A stretch of 48,974 nucleotides of DNA from positions 1 to 48,974 of the forward strand of contig JAHEYG010000014.1 in NCBI GenBank assembly GCA_023251725.1. The letters are read 5' to 3'. The position numbers and the translations under genes were made by a program. The notes beneath the pieces are model-generated. The model saw only the letters and a program-made list of their open reading frames with translations. It did not search any database and had not been told where the DNA came from. Each line of letters opens with the position of its first letter. Positions within the stretch are counted from its first letter, which is position 1. The stretch is from Sphingobacteriaceae bacterium (GTDB taxonomy: Bacteria > Bacteroidota > Bacteroidia > B-17B0 > Aurantibacillaceae). Of this stretch, positions 32,254 through 41,214 are shown piece after piece.

Positions 32254-33588
32254 TTACACGGATTTTATTTTCGGAACAAAAAACAACAATACAAAACCAA
32301 TTACAAAAAAAGAAATAAGTGCTAATACCGACTGACGCATACTTCCGGTTAAACCTTCGATGAGGCCAAAACTAAATGTTCCGAACACAATTCCCACCTT
32401 TTCCGAAACATCAAAAAAACTAAAATAACTGGTGTGATCTTTTGTTTCGGGTAATAATTTTGAGTAGGTGCTTCTCGATAAAGCCTGAATACCTCCCATC
32501 ACCAAACCAACCGCGGCAGCAATACAATAAAATTCGAACGGTGTATTAATAAATAAAAAAACACTAACACAAATAACTATCCACAAAAATATGGCAATCG
32601 ATAATCCTTTTAAGTTTCCCATTTTCGAAGAAATCCATGAAAACAAAAATGAACCTGCAATTCCTAAAAATTGAATTAATAAAATACTTATTATTAATGC
32701 TGTTTTTTTATAATTTTCGTCGGGCCAGTCAATTTCTTTTGCGGCAAATAAAGTGGCCATATACATAACGGTTTGCACGCCCATGTTATAAAAAAAATAC
32801 GATCTCAAAAATCGTTTCAATGCTATTTGGTTTTTTAATTCTTTAAGAACGTGAAGTAATTCTTTAAAACCTTTGGTTAAGGGGTTTCCTTCATTGATAT
32901 TTCCGCTTGGTTCACCTTTTGGTAAAAATTTTAAAGTGTATTGTGCAAAACCGAACCACCAAACCGCAACAGTTACCAATGCAATTCGGGCATCCAATCC
33001 GGGGTAATCAAATAATTTTGAAAATGTTTTGGTTAAAATAAAAATCAAATTAATAATCAGCAAAATTGAACTTCCCAAATATCCCAGTGCAAAACCGCGC
33101 GCGCTTACTTTATCCTGCATTTCAATACTTGCAATTTCGGGCAAATAGGCATTGTAAAAAACCAAAGAACCCCAATAACCAATGGTAGCGGTTAAAAAAG
33201 GAACCATTGAAATAACAATATGTTCTTTATCAAAAAAAAATAATCCGGCACACGAAAACGAGCCAAGAATACAAAACTGCGCCAGAAACCGTTTTTTATT
33301 TCCTTTGTAATCGGCAATGCCCGATAATAACGGTGCAGTTATACACACAACCAATAGTGCCAAAGAAACAAAATAAGAATACAATTCGGTATTTTTAAAA
33401 ACAAATCCACCAAGCGAAATATCGCTATTTACAATATTTCCTGCCACATCATGTGTTGTTTGGTATTCGAAAAATGTCGGAAAAATAGCGGAATTAATTA
33501 CTAATGGAAAAACCGAATTGGCCCAATCGTAAAAGGTCCACGCTTTTATTATTTTTTTATCATCCTTTTTTATTTCACTCATATTCAT
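32254..33588 (-). CDS. UMF1-type major facilitator transporter
   Basis: A 444-residue integral membrane protein with about 12 helices. The opening KKIIKAWTFYDWANSVFPLVINSAIFPTFF is characteristic of the UMF1/Atg22-like MFS family. Other marks are GFALGYLGSSILLIINLIFI and ALSRSTYSKLLPETKDHTSYFSFFDVSEKVGIVFG. The substrate is unknown. ATG codons at 33588 and 33582 are both possible starts. The gene is read after the OmpA gene's heptamer repeat region in the same direction. Confidence 0.92.
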   Translation of the reverse strand: MNMSEIKKDDKKIIKAWTFYDWANSVFPLVINSAIFPTFFEYQTTHDVAGNIVNSDISLGGFVFKNTELYSYFVSLALLVVCITAPLLSGIADYKGNKKRFLAQFCILGSFSCAGLFFFDKEHIVISMVPFLTATIGYWGSLVFYNAYLPEIASIEMQDKVSARGFALGYLGSSILLIINLIFILTKTFSKLFDYPGLDARIALVTVAVWWFGFAQYTLKFLPKGEPSGNINEGNPLTKGFKELLHVLKELKNQIALKRFLRSYFFYNMGVQTVMYMATLFAAKEIDWPDENYKKTALIISILLIQFLGIAGSFLFSWISSKMGNLKGLSIAIFLWIVICVSVFLFINTPFEFYCIAAAVGLVMGGIQALSRSTYSKLLPETKDHTSYFSFFDVSEKVGIVFGTFSFGLIEGLTGSMRQSVLALISFFVIGFVLLFFVPKIKSV

Positions 33589-33594
33589 TTATTC

Positions 33595-33629
33595 GCTAAC
33601 TATTAACGGTTAACAGTTAACGATTAACT
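33595..33629. repeat. Heptamer repeat (GTTAACN-type)
   Basis: Five seven-base units (GCTAACT, ATTAACG, GTTAACA, GTTAACG, ATTAACT) lie between the UMF1 gene and the OmpA-family gene, and supply two bases of the TAG stop codon of the latter. Confidence 0.85.
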
Positions 33630-34713
33630 AATTCTTAATTATTTCAAACTCTACCCTTCTGTTCTTGGCTTTTCCTTCATCGGTATCGTTAGAGGCTACT
33701 GGTATCGTGCTTCCGAAACCTTTAAAGTACATTTTATTTTGAACGCCTTTTTTAATAAGATATTCAAACACTTCGCGGGCACGCTGCTCAGATATTTTTT
33801 GATTTTTAAACTTAAATCCGCTGTTGTCGCTATGTCCGTTAATCCGAATTTCCATTTGAGGATGCCGAATTAAATATTGAGAAAGTTTGTTTAATTCAAT
33901 ATAAGATTCGGGTAGTAAATAATAATGGCCCAATTGAAAGAAAATATTTTGCAACGCTATTTTTGAACCCACTTTTACATCTTTACTTACATCCAACACC
34001 GAATCTTCTTCATTGGCTTTAAAACTTCCTACATATTCGATGGCTACTTTTTCTTCCGGTTCTTTGGCTTTGTAAATCGAAATATTATCCAAAAAATAAT
34101 ACGATTCTTTAAATCCGAACTTAAAAATATCAATGCGAAACATTTCTTTAGCGATGTTTGGAGAAAAGTTACCTATGGTAATATATTTCTCACCCCCATC
34201 GGCCTTGTATTTACCCGAAATTTTAAACCACTGATAATTATTTATAAAACCTCCTTTTTTACAAATACTATCAATAATGCATGATTTTACAGCATCTCCC
34301 TGACTGTGATAACCTGCCTTAGAAAACAAAACTCCCAACGATTTTAAAACACCATTACTCCAGTACGCCAACCGCATGTACATTTCAAAGTTATAGGTCG
34401 TTCCTCGGTGAAAAGCTTCAGCTAACCTTACTTGAGCGTATTCCTTGTATCTTTTTTGGAATCGTAATCCGGCGAAACACGAACCGGCATAAGCACCTCT
34501 ACGGGTACTCGTATCATCAGATAAAGGTTCCTGATAAAAATCTACAGATGCAATTCCTTGCCAGGGAATGGCTTGTTTTATTAGTACCGATTTTTTACGG
34601 TAATTTTCGAAACTTCCGTTGGGAACAATGTTTTTTTGAATGGGTTCAGGAGGCTGAGCTTTTGAATTTACAAAAACGCTAATCAAAATTATGAACCATA
34701 CCTTTTTCAGCAT
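33628..34713 (-). CDS. OmpA-family outer-membrane protein
   Basis: A 361-residue protein with a signal peptide (1-19, ending SKAQ), an N-terminal beta-rich domain (about 25-215, VPNGSFENYRKKSVL ... YYFLDNISIYKAKE), which looks like a carbohydrate-binding-type jelly roll found in many Bacteroidota OmpA proteins, and a C-terminal OmpA peptidoglycan-binding domain (about 245-361, INGHSDNSG ... ISEQRAREVFEYLIKKG ... KGFGSTIPVASNDTDEGKAKNRRVEFEI). It should tether the outer membrane to peptidoglycan. A -7 element TATATTTG on the minus strand at 34740-34747 lies 26 bases before the ATG. Confidence 0.92.
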   Translation of the reverse strand: MLKKVWFIILISVFVNSKAQPPEPIQKNIVPNGSFENYRKKSVLIKQAIPWQGIASVDFYQEPLSDDTSTRRGAYAGSCFAGLRFQKRYKEYAQVRLAEAFHRGTTYNFEMYMRLAYWSNGVLKSLGVLFSKAGYHSQGDAVKSCIIDSICKKGGFINNYQWFKISGKYKADGGEKYITIGNFSPNIAKEMFRIDIFKFGFKESYYFLDNISIYKAKEPEEKVAIEYVGSFKANEEDSVLDVSKDVKVGSKIALQNIFFQLGHYYLLPESYIELNKLSQYLIRHPQMEIRINGHSDNSGFKFKNQKISEQRAREVFEYLIKKGVQNKMYFKGFGSTIPVASNDTDEGKAKNRRVEFEIIKN

Positions 34714-34739
34714 TTTTCGCCTTAGAATTTACCTCAACA

Positions 34740-34747
34740 CAAATATA
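34740..34747 (-). promoter_or_regulatory. -7 element of the OmpA-family gene
   Basis: TATATTTG on the minus strand fits TAnnTTTG; no clear -33 TTTG is found at the right distance. The divergent rpsT promoter lies just beyond it. Confidence 0.55.
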
Positions 34748-34785
34748 CTTTTTAAGGCTTTAGAGGTGAATATTTGTTTTTAACA

Positions 34786-34815
34786 TTTGATTATTTATAA
34801 AAAATGCTATATTTG
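34786..34815 (+). promoter_or_regulatory. rpsT promoter
   Basis: TTTG at 34786-34789 and TATATTTG at 34808-34815 with an 18-base spacer: a textbook Bacteroidota promoter. The leader to the ATG at 34854 is about 32 bases. Confidence 0.8.
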
Positions 34816-34853
34816 CACTCCTAATTTTTTAGGATTAATTAAAACGTATAAAA

Positions 34854-35111
34854 ATGGCAAATCACAAATCATCTATCAAGCGAATTCGCTCTAACGGCGC
34901 AAAACGTTTGCAAAATAGGTTTTACGCAAAAACCACTCGTAATGCTGTAAAAGTATTACGAAGCGCTATTGCTAAAAAAGAAGCGTCTGAGTTATTACCT
35001 AAGGTATCTGCCATGCTTGATAAATTGGCAAAACGCAATATCATTCACAAAAATAAAGCTTCAAATTTAAAGTCGAAACTCACTAAAAAAGTGAATTCAA
35101 TAGCCAAATAA
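34854..35111 (+). CDS. rpsT: 30S ribosomal protein S20
   Basis: An 85-residue basic helical protein with the family opening [36 protein letters not shown] and the closing [21 protein letters not shown]. It binds 16S rRNA early in 30S assembly. It is a single-gene unit with its own promoter and terminator, as is common for this gene. Confidence 0.98.
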   Translation: MANHKSSIKRIRSNGAKRLQNRFYAKTTRNAVKVLRSAIAKKEASELLPKVSAMLDKLAKRNIIHKNKASNLKSKLTKKVNSIAK

Positions 35112-35141
35112 TCGTTTTTTACAGCCTTTATTTTAAACATT

Positions 35142-35168
35142 AAAGCCCCAAAACAAGGGGCTTTTTTT
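35142..35168 (+). terminator. rpsT terminator
   Basis: AAAGCCCC pairs with GGGGCTTT around a short A-rich loop, followed by a run of T. Confidence 0.9.
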
Positions 35169-35251
35169 ATTTATCAATATATTTGAAATAAAAGCGCTGA
35201 TTATTTAAATTTTTTTTTATTTTTGCTTGCTGTTTATAAAACACCTCTATT

Positions 35252-36991
35252 ATGAAATTACAAATTTTACGCACATTAACCGCAAGTTTATCAGTTGCAG
35301 TTGTATTCACCGGCTGCGATGGGCTCGGTAAAATGATAAAAAAACAAAAAGACATTAGCTATAGTGCTACACCAAATCCAATTGAGATGCATGGTGACAG
35401 TATTCAGTTCAGCGTAAGCGGTAAATTTAGCCCTAAATTATTTGGGAAAAAGATTACTCTTACTATTACTCCTGTTATTAAATATGCCGGTGGTGAAAAA
35501 GCCCTGAAAGTGGTGGTATTACAAGGCGAGAAAGCAACCGGTACAGGACAAACAATAAGTAATGAAAAAGGAGGCACTTTTGCTTATACTTCTGATAAAT
35601 TTCTTTATGAGCCCGGAATGAAAGTAGCTAAAGTGGAGCTTCGCGGTAAAGGCACAGTTAAAAAGAAAGAAAAAGATTTTGCACCTGTTGAAATTGCCGA
35701 TGGCACAATTATTACCCCATTATTGGTGCGTAACGACGAAAAAGGTATTTACGGAAAAGATGCTTTTGTTAAACTTGTACCAATGAATCAGGAGACTCAT
35801 GTTTATTACACCATTAGCAGCGCTGCTGTTCGACCCGCTGAAATGAAAAGCGAGGAGATGAAAAATATCAATAAATTTATTTCAGAAAATATTAACTCAC
35901 CTTGGTATGAGTTCAAAGGCATTGATGTTTCTGCTTATGCCTCTCCGGATGGAGAAACTGAGAAGAATACACATTTAGCAGGTGACCGTGCCAAATCAGG
36001 TTCTGAAGCCATGTTGTCTGAATTTAGAAAGAACAAAAACAAAGACAATAAATTCGGTAAAGAAAAAGACCAATATAAAGTTGGAACTACCGGTGAAGAT
36101 TGGGATGGTTTCAAAAAATTAATGGAAGAATCTGCATTGGCCGATAAGGATTTAATTTTACGTGTATTAACCATGTACACCGACCCTAATCAACGCCGAA
36201 CTGAAATTAAAAACCTTTCTAAAACTTACAAAGAATTAGCCGAAAAAATATTACCCAAATTACGTCGCTCTATTATTATTGTTAATGTAGATAAAAAATC
36301 ACGCACCGACGAAATGATTTCTAAATTATGTACTTCTTATCCTGATAGTTTATCGGTTGAAGAATTACTTTACGGTGCTAATTTAGCTACCGACATTAAT
36401 ACTAAAACTCAGATTTACGGAGCCGCAGAAAAAAAATACGGTACCGATTGGAGAACTTCAAATAATTTAGGTGTTGCTTTATTAGTACAAAATAAAGTTA
36501 GCGAAGCAGGCGAAGCATTTAAACGTGCCGAAACTAACGCCGCCGGTAATCCAATTTTAATGAACAACCTTGGTATTATTGAAGCTAAAGCAGGTAACCG
36601 TCCGGCGGCAATGGCACTTTATGATAAAGCAAACGGAGCAGGTAATGAAGTAGGATATAACAAAGGTATTTTACAAGTTAGAAATGGTAAATACAGCGAT
36701 GCCGCATCAAGTTTTGGTGAATATAAAAGCTTTAATAAGGCTTTGGCTCAAATGTTGTCAGGAAGTCCTGATGCTGTTAATGCTACTATTGATGCAGGAA
36801 GCGAAAAAGATATGGCGCTTAGTTTTTATTTAAAAGCTGTGACTGCCGCGCGCAAAAGCAGCACAGCAGATGTAATTACAAACTTAAAAACAGCTATTGA
36901 AAAGGATGGTACTTTAAAAGCAGCCGCTAAGGATGATGCAGAATTCATCAAACTTAAAGCTGACGCTGGTTTTACCGCTTTAATTAATTAG
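35252..36991 (+). CDS. Outer-membrane lipoprotein with OmpA-like and TPR regions, function unknown
   Basis: A 579-residue protein with a lipoprotein signal (LSVAVVFTGC, lipidation at C22). Order: a beta-rich domain (about 35-160), an OmpA-like region (about 205-330, FKGIDVSAYASPDGETEKNTHLAGDRAKSGSEAM, which resembles the OmpA pattern of a beta strand, a D/E loop and an N-x-x-LS-x-x-RA helix), and then C-terminal TPR-like repeats (about 385-560, NNLGVALLVQNKVSEAGEAFKRAETNAAGNPILMNNLGIIEAKAG). Such proteins occur widely in this phylum without a defined role; one possibility is a scaffold at the inner face of the outer membrane. The coding sequence ends in a strong terminator. Confidence 0.85.
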   Translation: MKLQILRTLTASLSVAVVFTGCDGLGKMIKKQKDISYSATPNPIEMHGDSIQFSVSGKFSPKLFGKKITLTITPVIKYAGGEKALKVVVLQGEKATGTGQTISNEKGGTFAYTSDKFLYEPGMKVAKVELRGKGTVKKKEKDFAPVEIADGTIITPLLVRNDEKGIYGKDAFVKLVPMNQETHVYYTISSAAVRPAEMKSEEMKNINKFISENINSPWYEFKGIDVSAYASPDGETEKNTHLAGDRAKSGSEAMLSEFRKNKNKDNKFGKEKDQYKVGTTGEDWDGFKKLMEESALADKDLILRVLTMYTDPNQRRTEIKNLSKTYKELAEKILPKLRRSIIIVNVDKKSRTDEMISKLCTSYPDSLSVEELLYGANLATDINTKTQIYGAAEKKYGTDWRTSNNLGVALLVQNKVSEAGEAFKRAETNAAGNPILMNNLGIIEAKAGNRPAAMALYDKANGAGNEVGYNKGILQVRNGKYSDAASSFGEYKSFNKALAQMLSGSPDAVNATIDAGSEKDMALSFYLKAVTAARKSSTADVITNLKTAIEKDGTLKAAAKDDAEFIKLKADAGFTALIN

Positions 36992-37010
36992 TTTTTTGAT
37001 ATTATATATT

Positions 37011-37040
37011 AAAACCCTCCGAAAAATCGGGGGGTTTTTT
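37011..37040 (+). terminator. Terminator after the TPR lipoprotein gene
   Basis: AAACCCTCCGA pairs with TCGGGGGGTTT around an AAAA loop, followed by T's. Confidence 0.9.
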
Positions 37041-37121
37041 GTTTTGAGTAAAATAGAGTAAGCATTTAGTAAGGTAGGCGTAAGACTTATTTAGAAATAC
37101 CATCGCATCGGTCTTAATCTA

Positions 37122-37129
37122 TATATTTG
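37122..37129 (+). promoter_or_regulatory. -7 element of the PKD-protein gene
   Basis: TATATTTG lies 18 bases before the ATG at 37148. No TTTG is found at the expected -33 distance, so expression may need an activator or be weak. Confidence 0.55.
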
Positions 37130-37147
37130 TACCATAAATTATAAATT

Positions 37148-39838
37148 ATGAACAAGCTATTTTTATCGTCCCTTTTTATCGCTTCGTCGATATTATCGTA
37201 TTCTCAGTCGAAGAATACAATTGACTCTTTAGCAGGATTTGATTTTGCCGGAGCCCTTGAACATGCCAGTCATGCCAAAGCTTCGCAGCAAAAAAACGAC
37301 ATGATGTTGCATGCTAAAAGATCTTATATTGATAAGAAATTTAACTTATACAATCAAAATCAAAGAACCAATCCGAATAACGAAAGTTCACATTCCGGAT
37401 TAAATACAAACAATAGCATAGGTAATAAACCTCCCGGAAACGGAACCCTTCAAGGACCTCAACCGGTTGGTTGTAATAATGTAGATTTTGAAGCTAATAA
37501 TACAACGGGGTGGACTGTTACAGGAGATTTCGGTATTACAAGCGGCGCGTCAATTGATCCATTTGGAGGTTTTCCATGTGTATTTCCGGGCGGACTGTAT
37601 TCATTAAGATTGAATGATAATAATACCAGTTGTGTAGGCGCCAATAAAAAAGTAAATTTTGGAGCAAGTGCTTCACGAACTATTGCTGTAACACCGCTGA
37701 ACAATCAATTTCAATTTCATTTTGCTGTAGTAATTTTAAATTTTCCACACACAGCTAATGCAGCAGCCAATTTTCAAGTTAATTTTTATGATCAAAACAA
37801 TAATAAAATTGCCTGCCCTACTTATTCTTGTTATTACGCATCACCTCCAAACGCCTTTGTAGGCCTGCCGGCGGGAATTGCGCAAACTGCTACCTCGCAG
37901 GGATTGCAAATTTGCGGTAATGGTAATTATCCTGTAACGTATGTGCCTTGGCAGACCGTTGCCAGCGATTTAAGTACTTATAATGGTCAAACTGTAAAAT
38001 TGGTTATTACTTGCGACTGGTGTTTGTATAATTACGATTGGGCATATTGTTATATTGATGCCGATTGTGGCGCTCCTTTACCTACAACGCCAATTATTTC
38101 TTGTTCAGGTTTATTAACAGGTCCTCCGGGTCAGGTAAGTTATACTTGGACACCTCCGGTTGGTCCAACTGTTGTTTCTCCAACATTAATGGCTACAACT
38201 CCGGGTACCTATATTTGCGCTACTACAGGATTTATTACTTGTCAGGCGGGCAAATCATATACATATATTGTAAGGCCTTCACCTACTCCTGCTTTTTCAA
38301 ATAATACTTCATGTTTAGGAGCGGCAACTTCTTTCACCAGTAATTCAACTCTTAATGGCGGACCGCCCATTACAAATTATCAATGGAGTTGGTTTGATGG
38401 TACAGGTAACACCGTTGGCATAGGACAAACTAATCCTGTTCATACATTTACCGCAAGCGGCACACAAACAGTTATGCTAGTCGTCACCAATTCTAACGGT
38501 TGTAGGGATAGTATTACTCAGCCCGTCACTGTAAATGGTTTGCCTATAGTGGATTTTACATACAATACTATTTGTCAGGGTGCGCCAACTAATTTCACCA
38601 ATACAACAAATGCCAATGGAAATACAATGACGAATTGGTATTGGGATTTTAATGGTGATGGATTACCTGATAACACAACTATGAATCCAAGTTTTACTTC
38701 TGTTCTGAGTGGTAATTTTTGGGTTGGATTAGTAGGTGTAACCAACACGGGATGTTCTGATACGGTAAAAAAACTGGTTAGTGTTTTTTCGAAACCTATT
38801 GCGAGATACGGCTATACAAAAACATGTTTAGGAGCTTATACTTATTTTGCTGATAATTCTTATTTAGTTGGGACAAACGGAATAATTAATTCTTGGGCCT
38901 GGGATTTTGATAATAATTTAGGAACCATTGAAGCACTTGGACAAAATGCGATTACCATATTTAATTCTTATGGTCCGCATACAACTAATTTAATTGTTAC
39001 CACATCTTTTGGTTGTAAGGACACTGCTTCGCTTACTATGTTTGTGAATCCTATTCCTGTAGTGGATTTTAGTGCCGATCAAACTCAGGGTTGTGCAAGA
39101 TTACCTGTTAAGTTTACCGCTAATTCAACTATTATTTTAGGAAGTATTGATTCTTATTCGTGGAGTGTTGGCGACCATACAACATTTACCGATCCTAACC
39201 CTTCTCACACATATCCTGCCGGTATTTATACCGTTACTTTGTGGGCCGTATCTGATAGTGGATGTGTGGCTTCAAAAGTAAAAAACAGTTACATTAATGC
39301 CTGGCCATCGCCTTTTGCAGATTATACTGTGAGTCCGCAAACTACAGATATTTTAGAGCCTTATGTGAGCTTTACAAATTTAACTCTTGATTACAGTAAG
39401 TTCTGGTGGTATTTTGGAGATAAGCCCGGTTGCGATTCTACTACACATCATCCTACACATATTTATGACAGTGATTTTGGCTCACAGTATATGACTACCT
39501 TAATTGTAAAAAACTCTTATGGCTGTACCGATACAACACAGCGCTTAGTTGTAGTGAATCCGAATTATGTGATTTATATACCTAATGCCTTTACGCCTAA
39601 TGCCGATGGAATGAACGATGTTTTTCAGGCCAAGGGATATTACATAAATAAATTTGACATGCAGATTTTTGATCGATGGGGCGAATTAGTTTTTACTACT
39701 AATGATATTAATAAAGGATGGGATGGAACGATTAAAGGTATAGCTATAGAAAACAGTGTTTATGTTTGGAAAGCAATTGTTATTGATGTGAAATTAAAAC
39801 GACACGAACTCACGGGACATGTAACATTAATGAAATAA
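37148..39838 (+). CDS. PKD-repeat T9SS cargo protein with type B (gliding-type) C-terminal domain
   Basis: An 896-residue secreted protein. Signal peptide 1-20; a polar, Asn-rich region (about 30-105); a beta domain (about 108-310) starting GCNNVDFEANNTTGW and ending IDADCGAPLP; five PKD-like repeats (about 380-800, openings such as PTPAFSNNTSCLGAATSF, LPIVDFTYNTICQGAPTNF, KPIARYGYTKTCLGAYTYF, PIPVVDFSADQTQGCARLPVKF, PSPFADYTVSPQTTDILEPYVSF), most with paired cysteines; and the gliding-motility-associated C-terminal domain (about 808-896, YIPNAFTPNADGMNDVFQAKG ... FDRWGELVFTTNDINKGWDGT ... GHVTLMK). It is probably a surface adhesin or filament exported by T9SS and attached by SprF/PorP-type partners, which are not seen here. 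Confidence 0.92.
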   Translation: MNKLFLSSLFIASSILSYSQSKNTIDSLAGFDFAGALEHASHAKASQQKNDMMLHAKRSYIDKKFNLYNQNQRTNPNNESSHSGLNTNNSIGNKPPGNGTLQGPQPVGCNNVDFEANNTTGWTVTGDFGITSGASIDPFGGFPCVFPGGLYSLRLNDNNTSCVGANKKVNFGASASRTIAVTPLNNQFQFHFAVVILNFPHTANAAANFQVNFYDQNNNKIACPTYSCYYASPPNAFVGLPAGIAQTATSQGLQICGNGNYPVTYVPWQTVASDLSTYNGQTVKLVITCDWCLYNYDWAYCYIDADCGAPLPTTPIISCSGLLTGPPGQVSYTWTPPVGPTVVSPTLMATTPGTYICATTGFITCQAGKSYTYIVRPSPTPAFSNNTSCLGAATSFTSNSTLNGGPPITNYQWSWFDGTGNTVGIGQTNPVHTFTASGTQTVMLVVTNSNGCRDSITQPVTVNGLPIVDFTYNTICQGAPTNFTNTTNANGNTMTNWYWDFNGDGLPDNTTMNPSFTSVLSGNFWVGLVGVTNTGCSDTVKKLVSVFSKPIARYGYTKTCLGAYTYFADNSYLVGTNGIINSWAWDFDNNLGTIEALGQNAITIFNSYGPHTTNLIVTTSFGCKDTASLTMFVNPIPVVDFSADQTQGCARLPVKFTANSTIILGSIDSYSWSVGDHTTFTDPNPSHTYPAGIYTVTLWAVSDSGCVASKVKNSYINAWPSPFADYTVSPQTTDILEPYVSFTNLTLDYSKFWWYFGDKPGCDSTTHHPTHIYDSDFGSQYMTTLIVKNSYGCTDTTQRLVVVNPNYVIYIPNAFTPNADGMNDVFQAKGYYINKFDMQIFDRWGELVFTTNDINKGWDGTIKGIAIENSVYVWKAIVIDVKLKRHELTGHVTLMK

Positions 39839-39860
39839 AAATTAAGAAATAAATTAAAAA

Positions 39861-39894
39861 AGAGCCTTCATTGTATAGTGAAGGCTCTTTTTTT
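39861..39894. terminator. Bidirectional terminator
   Basis: A 10-pair perfect stem AGAGCCTTCA / TGAAGGCTCT with A-runs before and T-runs after. It can end the plus-strand PKD gene transcript and the minus-strand tRNA transcript. Confidence 0.9.
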
Positions 39895-39919
39895 GTGCAA
39901 AATTATTTGTTCAATTCAG

Positions 39920-39993
39920 TAGCGAAGGGGGGACTCGAACCCCCGACCTCAGGGTTATGAATCCTGTGCTCTAACCAGCTGAGCTACCTCGCC
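39920..39993 (-). tRNA. tRNA with anticodon CAU, probably elongator tRNA-Met
   Basis: A 74-base cloverleaf on the minus strand: acceptor GGCGAGG / CTTCGCT (G1 with U72 wobble, discriminator A73), D arm GCTC-AGCTGGTTA-GAGC, anticodon arm CAGGA-TTCATAA-CCCTG (the last pair is A31 with C39), variable AGGTC, and T arm GGGGG-TTCGAGT-CCCCC. CCA is not encoded. The anticodon CAU could be elongator Met or Ile2 (lysidine-modified by TilS); G1-U72 argues against the initiator, which has an unpaired C1-A72. The 39994-40238 stretch beyond it, to the next gene, shows no gene that I can support. Confidence 0.93.
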
Positions 39994-40238
39994 ATTAAGG
40001 GCGGCAAAGTTAATGTTTTTTAGAAACCATTTATTCCTTCCCAAAAATTAAGCCTAATTTACAATTATTCCTATAATAACAATTGATTCTAATAAGCTGG
40101 TTTTAAGGTAATTAATAATATATTTTGAATGTCTCATCCTGCTCATTAATCCTACTATTATTAGCTACAGTTTTTATTTCTTAAAAGTAATTGCGGGATG
40201 CAAAAAAAGTTATATATTTCAGAAATAAATTTCCAAAT

Positions 40239-41153
40239 ATGTCGAAAAAAGGCAAGGTTTCGTCGGGAAAAAAGACCAAAAAAAAATCTGTTAAGTCTTC
40301 CGTTAAAAAGGCGACTAAATCGGGTAAGGCTGCTTCTAAAAAAAAGGTAGCTAAAAAACCGTTGCCAAATAAAAGTAATAAATCAAAAAAAACCATTAAA
40401 ATTTCTAAATCCATATCTAAAAATAAAACCGGAAAAATAATCGCTAAAAAAGTGATTCATAAAAAAACAGTTAAAGCACCTGTTTCTCATCCAAAAAAAA
40501 CAGCCTCTACAAAAGAAATATTGGTTCCTAAAATAAAAACGGTTACAATTTCGAACGAAAAAGTTCACGAACTTTCTAAAAAGCCCTTTTATATTAAAAA
40601 AGACGATGCTCCAATTCCGGAATACAAGCCTATTATAAAACCAACCATAAAAGTTGACAACAGTTCAAAAGATGGTTTTCCTACAACATTAAAAACCACA
40701 AACGCTACCTCATTTGTCTCCACGCCTTCAAAAAAAGCAGACTCCTATTCAATTAAACCCGAAAAAGAACCGGCCGGAAAATTTGAATTAGAGTTTGTGA
40801 TTAAAGCTTCCGGCGAATTATTATATGAATTTTTAATTACACCGAGCGGATTATCGGAATGGTTTTGCGACGACGTAAACATACGAAACGGTATTTATAC
40901 TTTTGTTTGGGACGGACAGTTACAACAAGCGCGTTTATTAAAAACCGTTGAAGAACAATTGGTAAGATACCAATGGGTGGATAAAACTGATGGCAGTTAC
41001 TTTGAATTTAAAATTCAAAAAGACGATTTAACCAATGATATTTCTTTAATGATAACTGATTTTGCTGCTGAAAAAAACGAACAGGAATCAGCAAAATTAC
41101 TTTGGGCAAGTCAAATTGATAAATTGCTTCACGTAATGGGTTCTTACTTTTAA
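40239..41153 (+). CDS. START-like domain protein with lysine-rich histone-like N-terminal tail
   Basis: From the ATG at 40239 (304 residues; an in-frame TTG 16 codons upstream is unlikely, and TATATTTC at 40212-40219 lies close to the ATG). The first 91 residues contain about 34 lysines and no acidic residue, with Ser, Ala and Pro between, much like a eukaryotic histone H1 tail or bacterial AlgP/HctA-type tails. A Pro/Lys/Ser linker follows (about 92-180), and then a START-like (SRPBCC) domain at about 185-304 (GKFELEFVIKASGELLYEFLITPSGLSEWFCDDVNIRNGIYTFVWDG to VMGSYF). The isolated domain is common in this phylum; the tail is unusual. It could bind DNA, RNA or acidic surfaces (inference). 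Confidence 0.85.
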   Translation: MSKKGKVSSGKKTKKKSVKSSVKKATKSGKAASKKKVAKKPLPNKSNKSKKTIKISKSISKNKTGKIIAKKVIHKKTVKAPVSHPKKTASTKEILVPKIKTVTISNEKVHELSKKPFYIKKDDAPIPEYKPIIKPTIKVDNSSKDGFPTTLKTTNATSFVSTPSKKADSYSIKPEKEPAGKFELEFVIKASGELLYEFLITPSGLSEWFCDDVNIRNGIYTFVWDGQLQQARLLKTVEEQLVRYQWVDKTDGSYFEFKIQKDDLTNDISLMITDFAAEKNEQESAKLLWASQIDKLLHVMGSYF

Positions 41154-41172
41154 ATTTATTTATAGCTATCTT

Positions 41173-41203
41173 CGGCCTCTCTATTTCGAGGGGCTTTTTT
41201 ATT
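41173..41203 (+). terminator. Probable terminator of the START-like gene
   Basis: GCCTCT / AGGGGC (one G-U) around an eight-base loop, followed by a T-run. The ATG of the next gene is only a few bases further on. Confidence 0.7.
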
Positions 41204-41214
41204 TAAAAAAAATT

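Noticed and set aside
40181-40568. Minus-strand frames with Phe/Leu-rich sequence
   Set aside because: They are antisense readings of the lysine-rich tail (AAA codons read as TTT).
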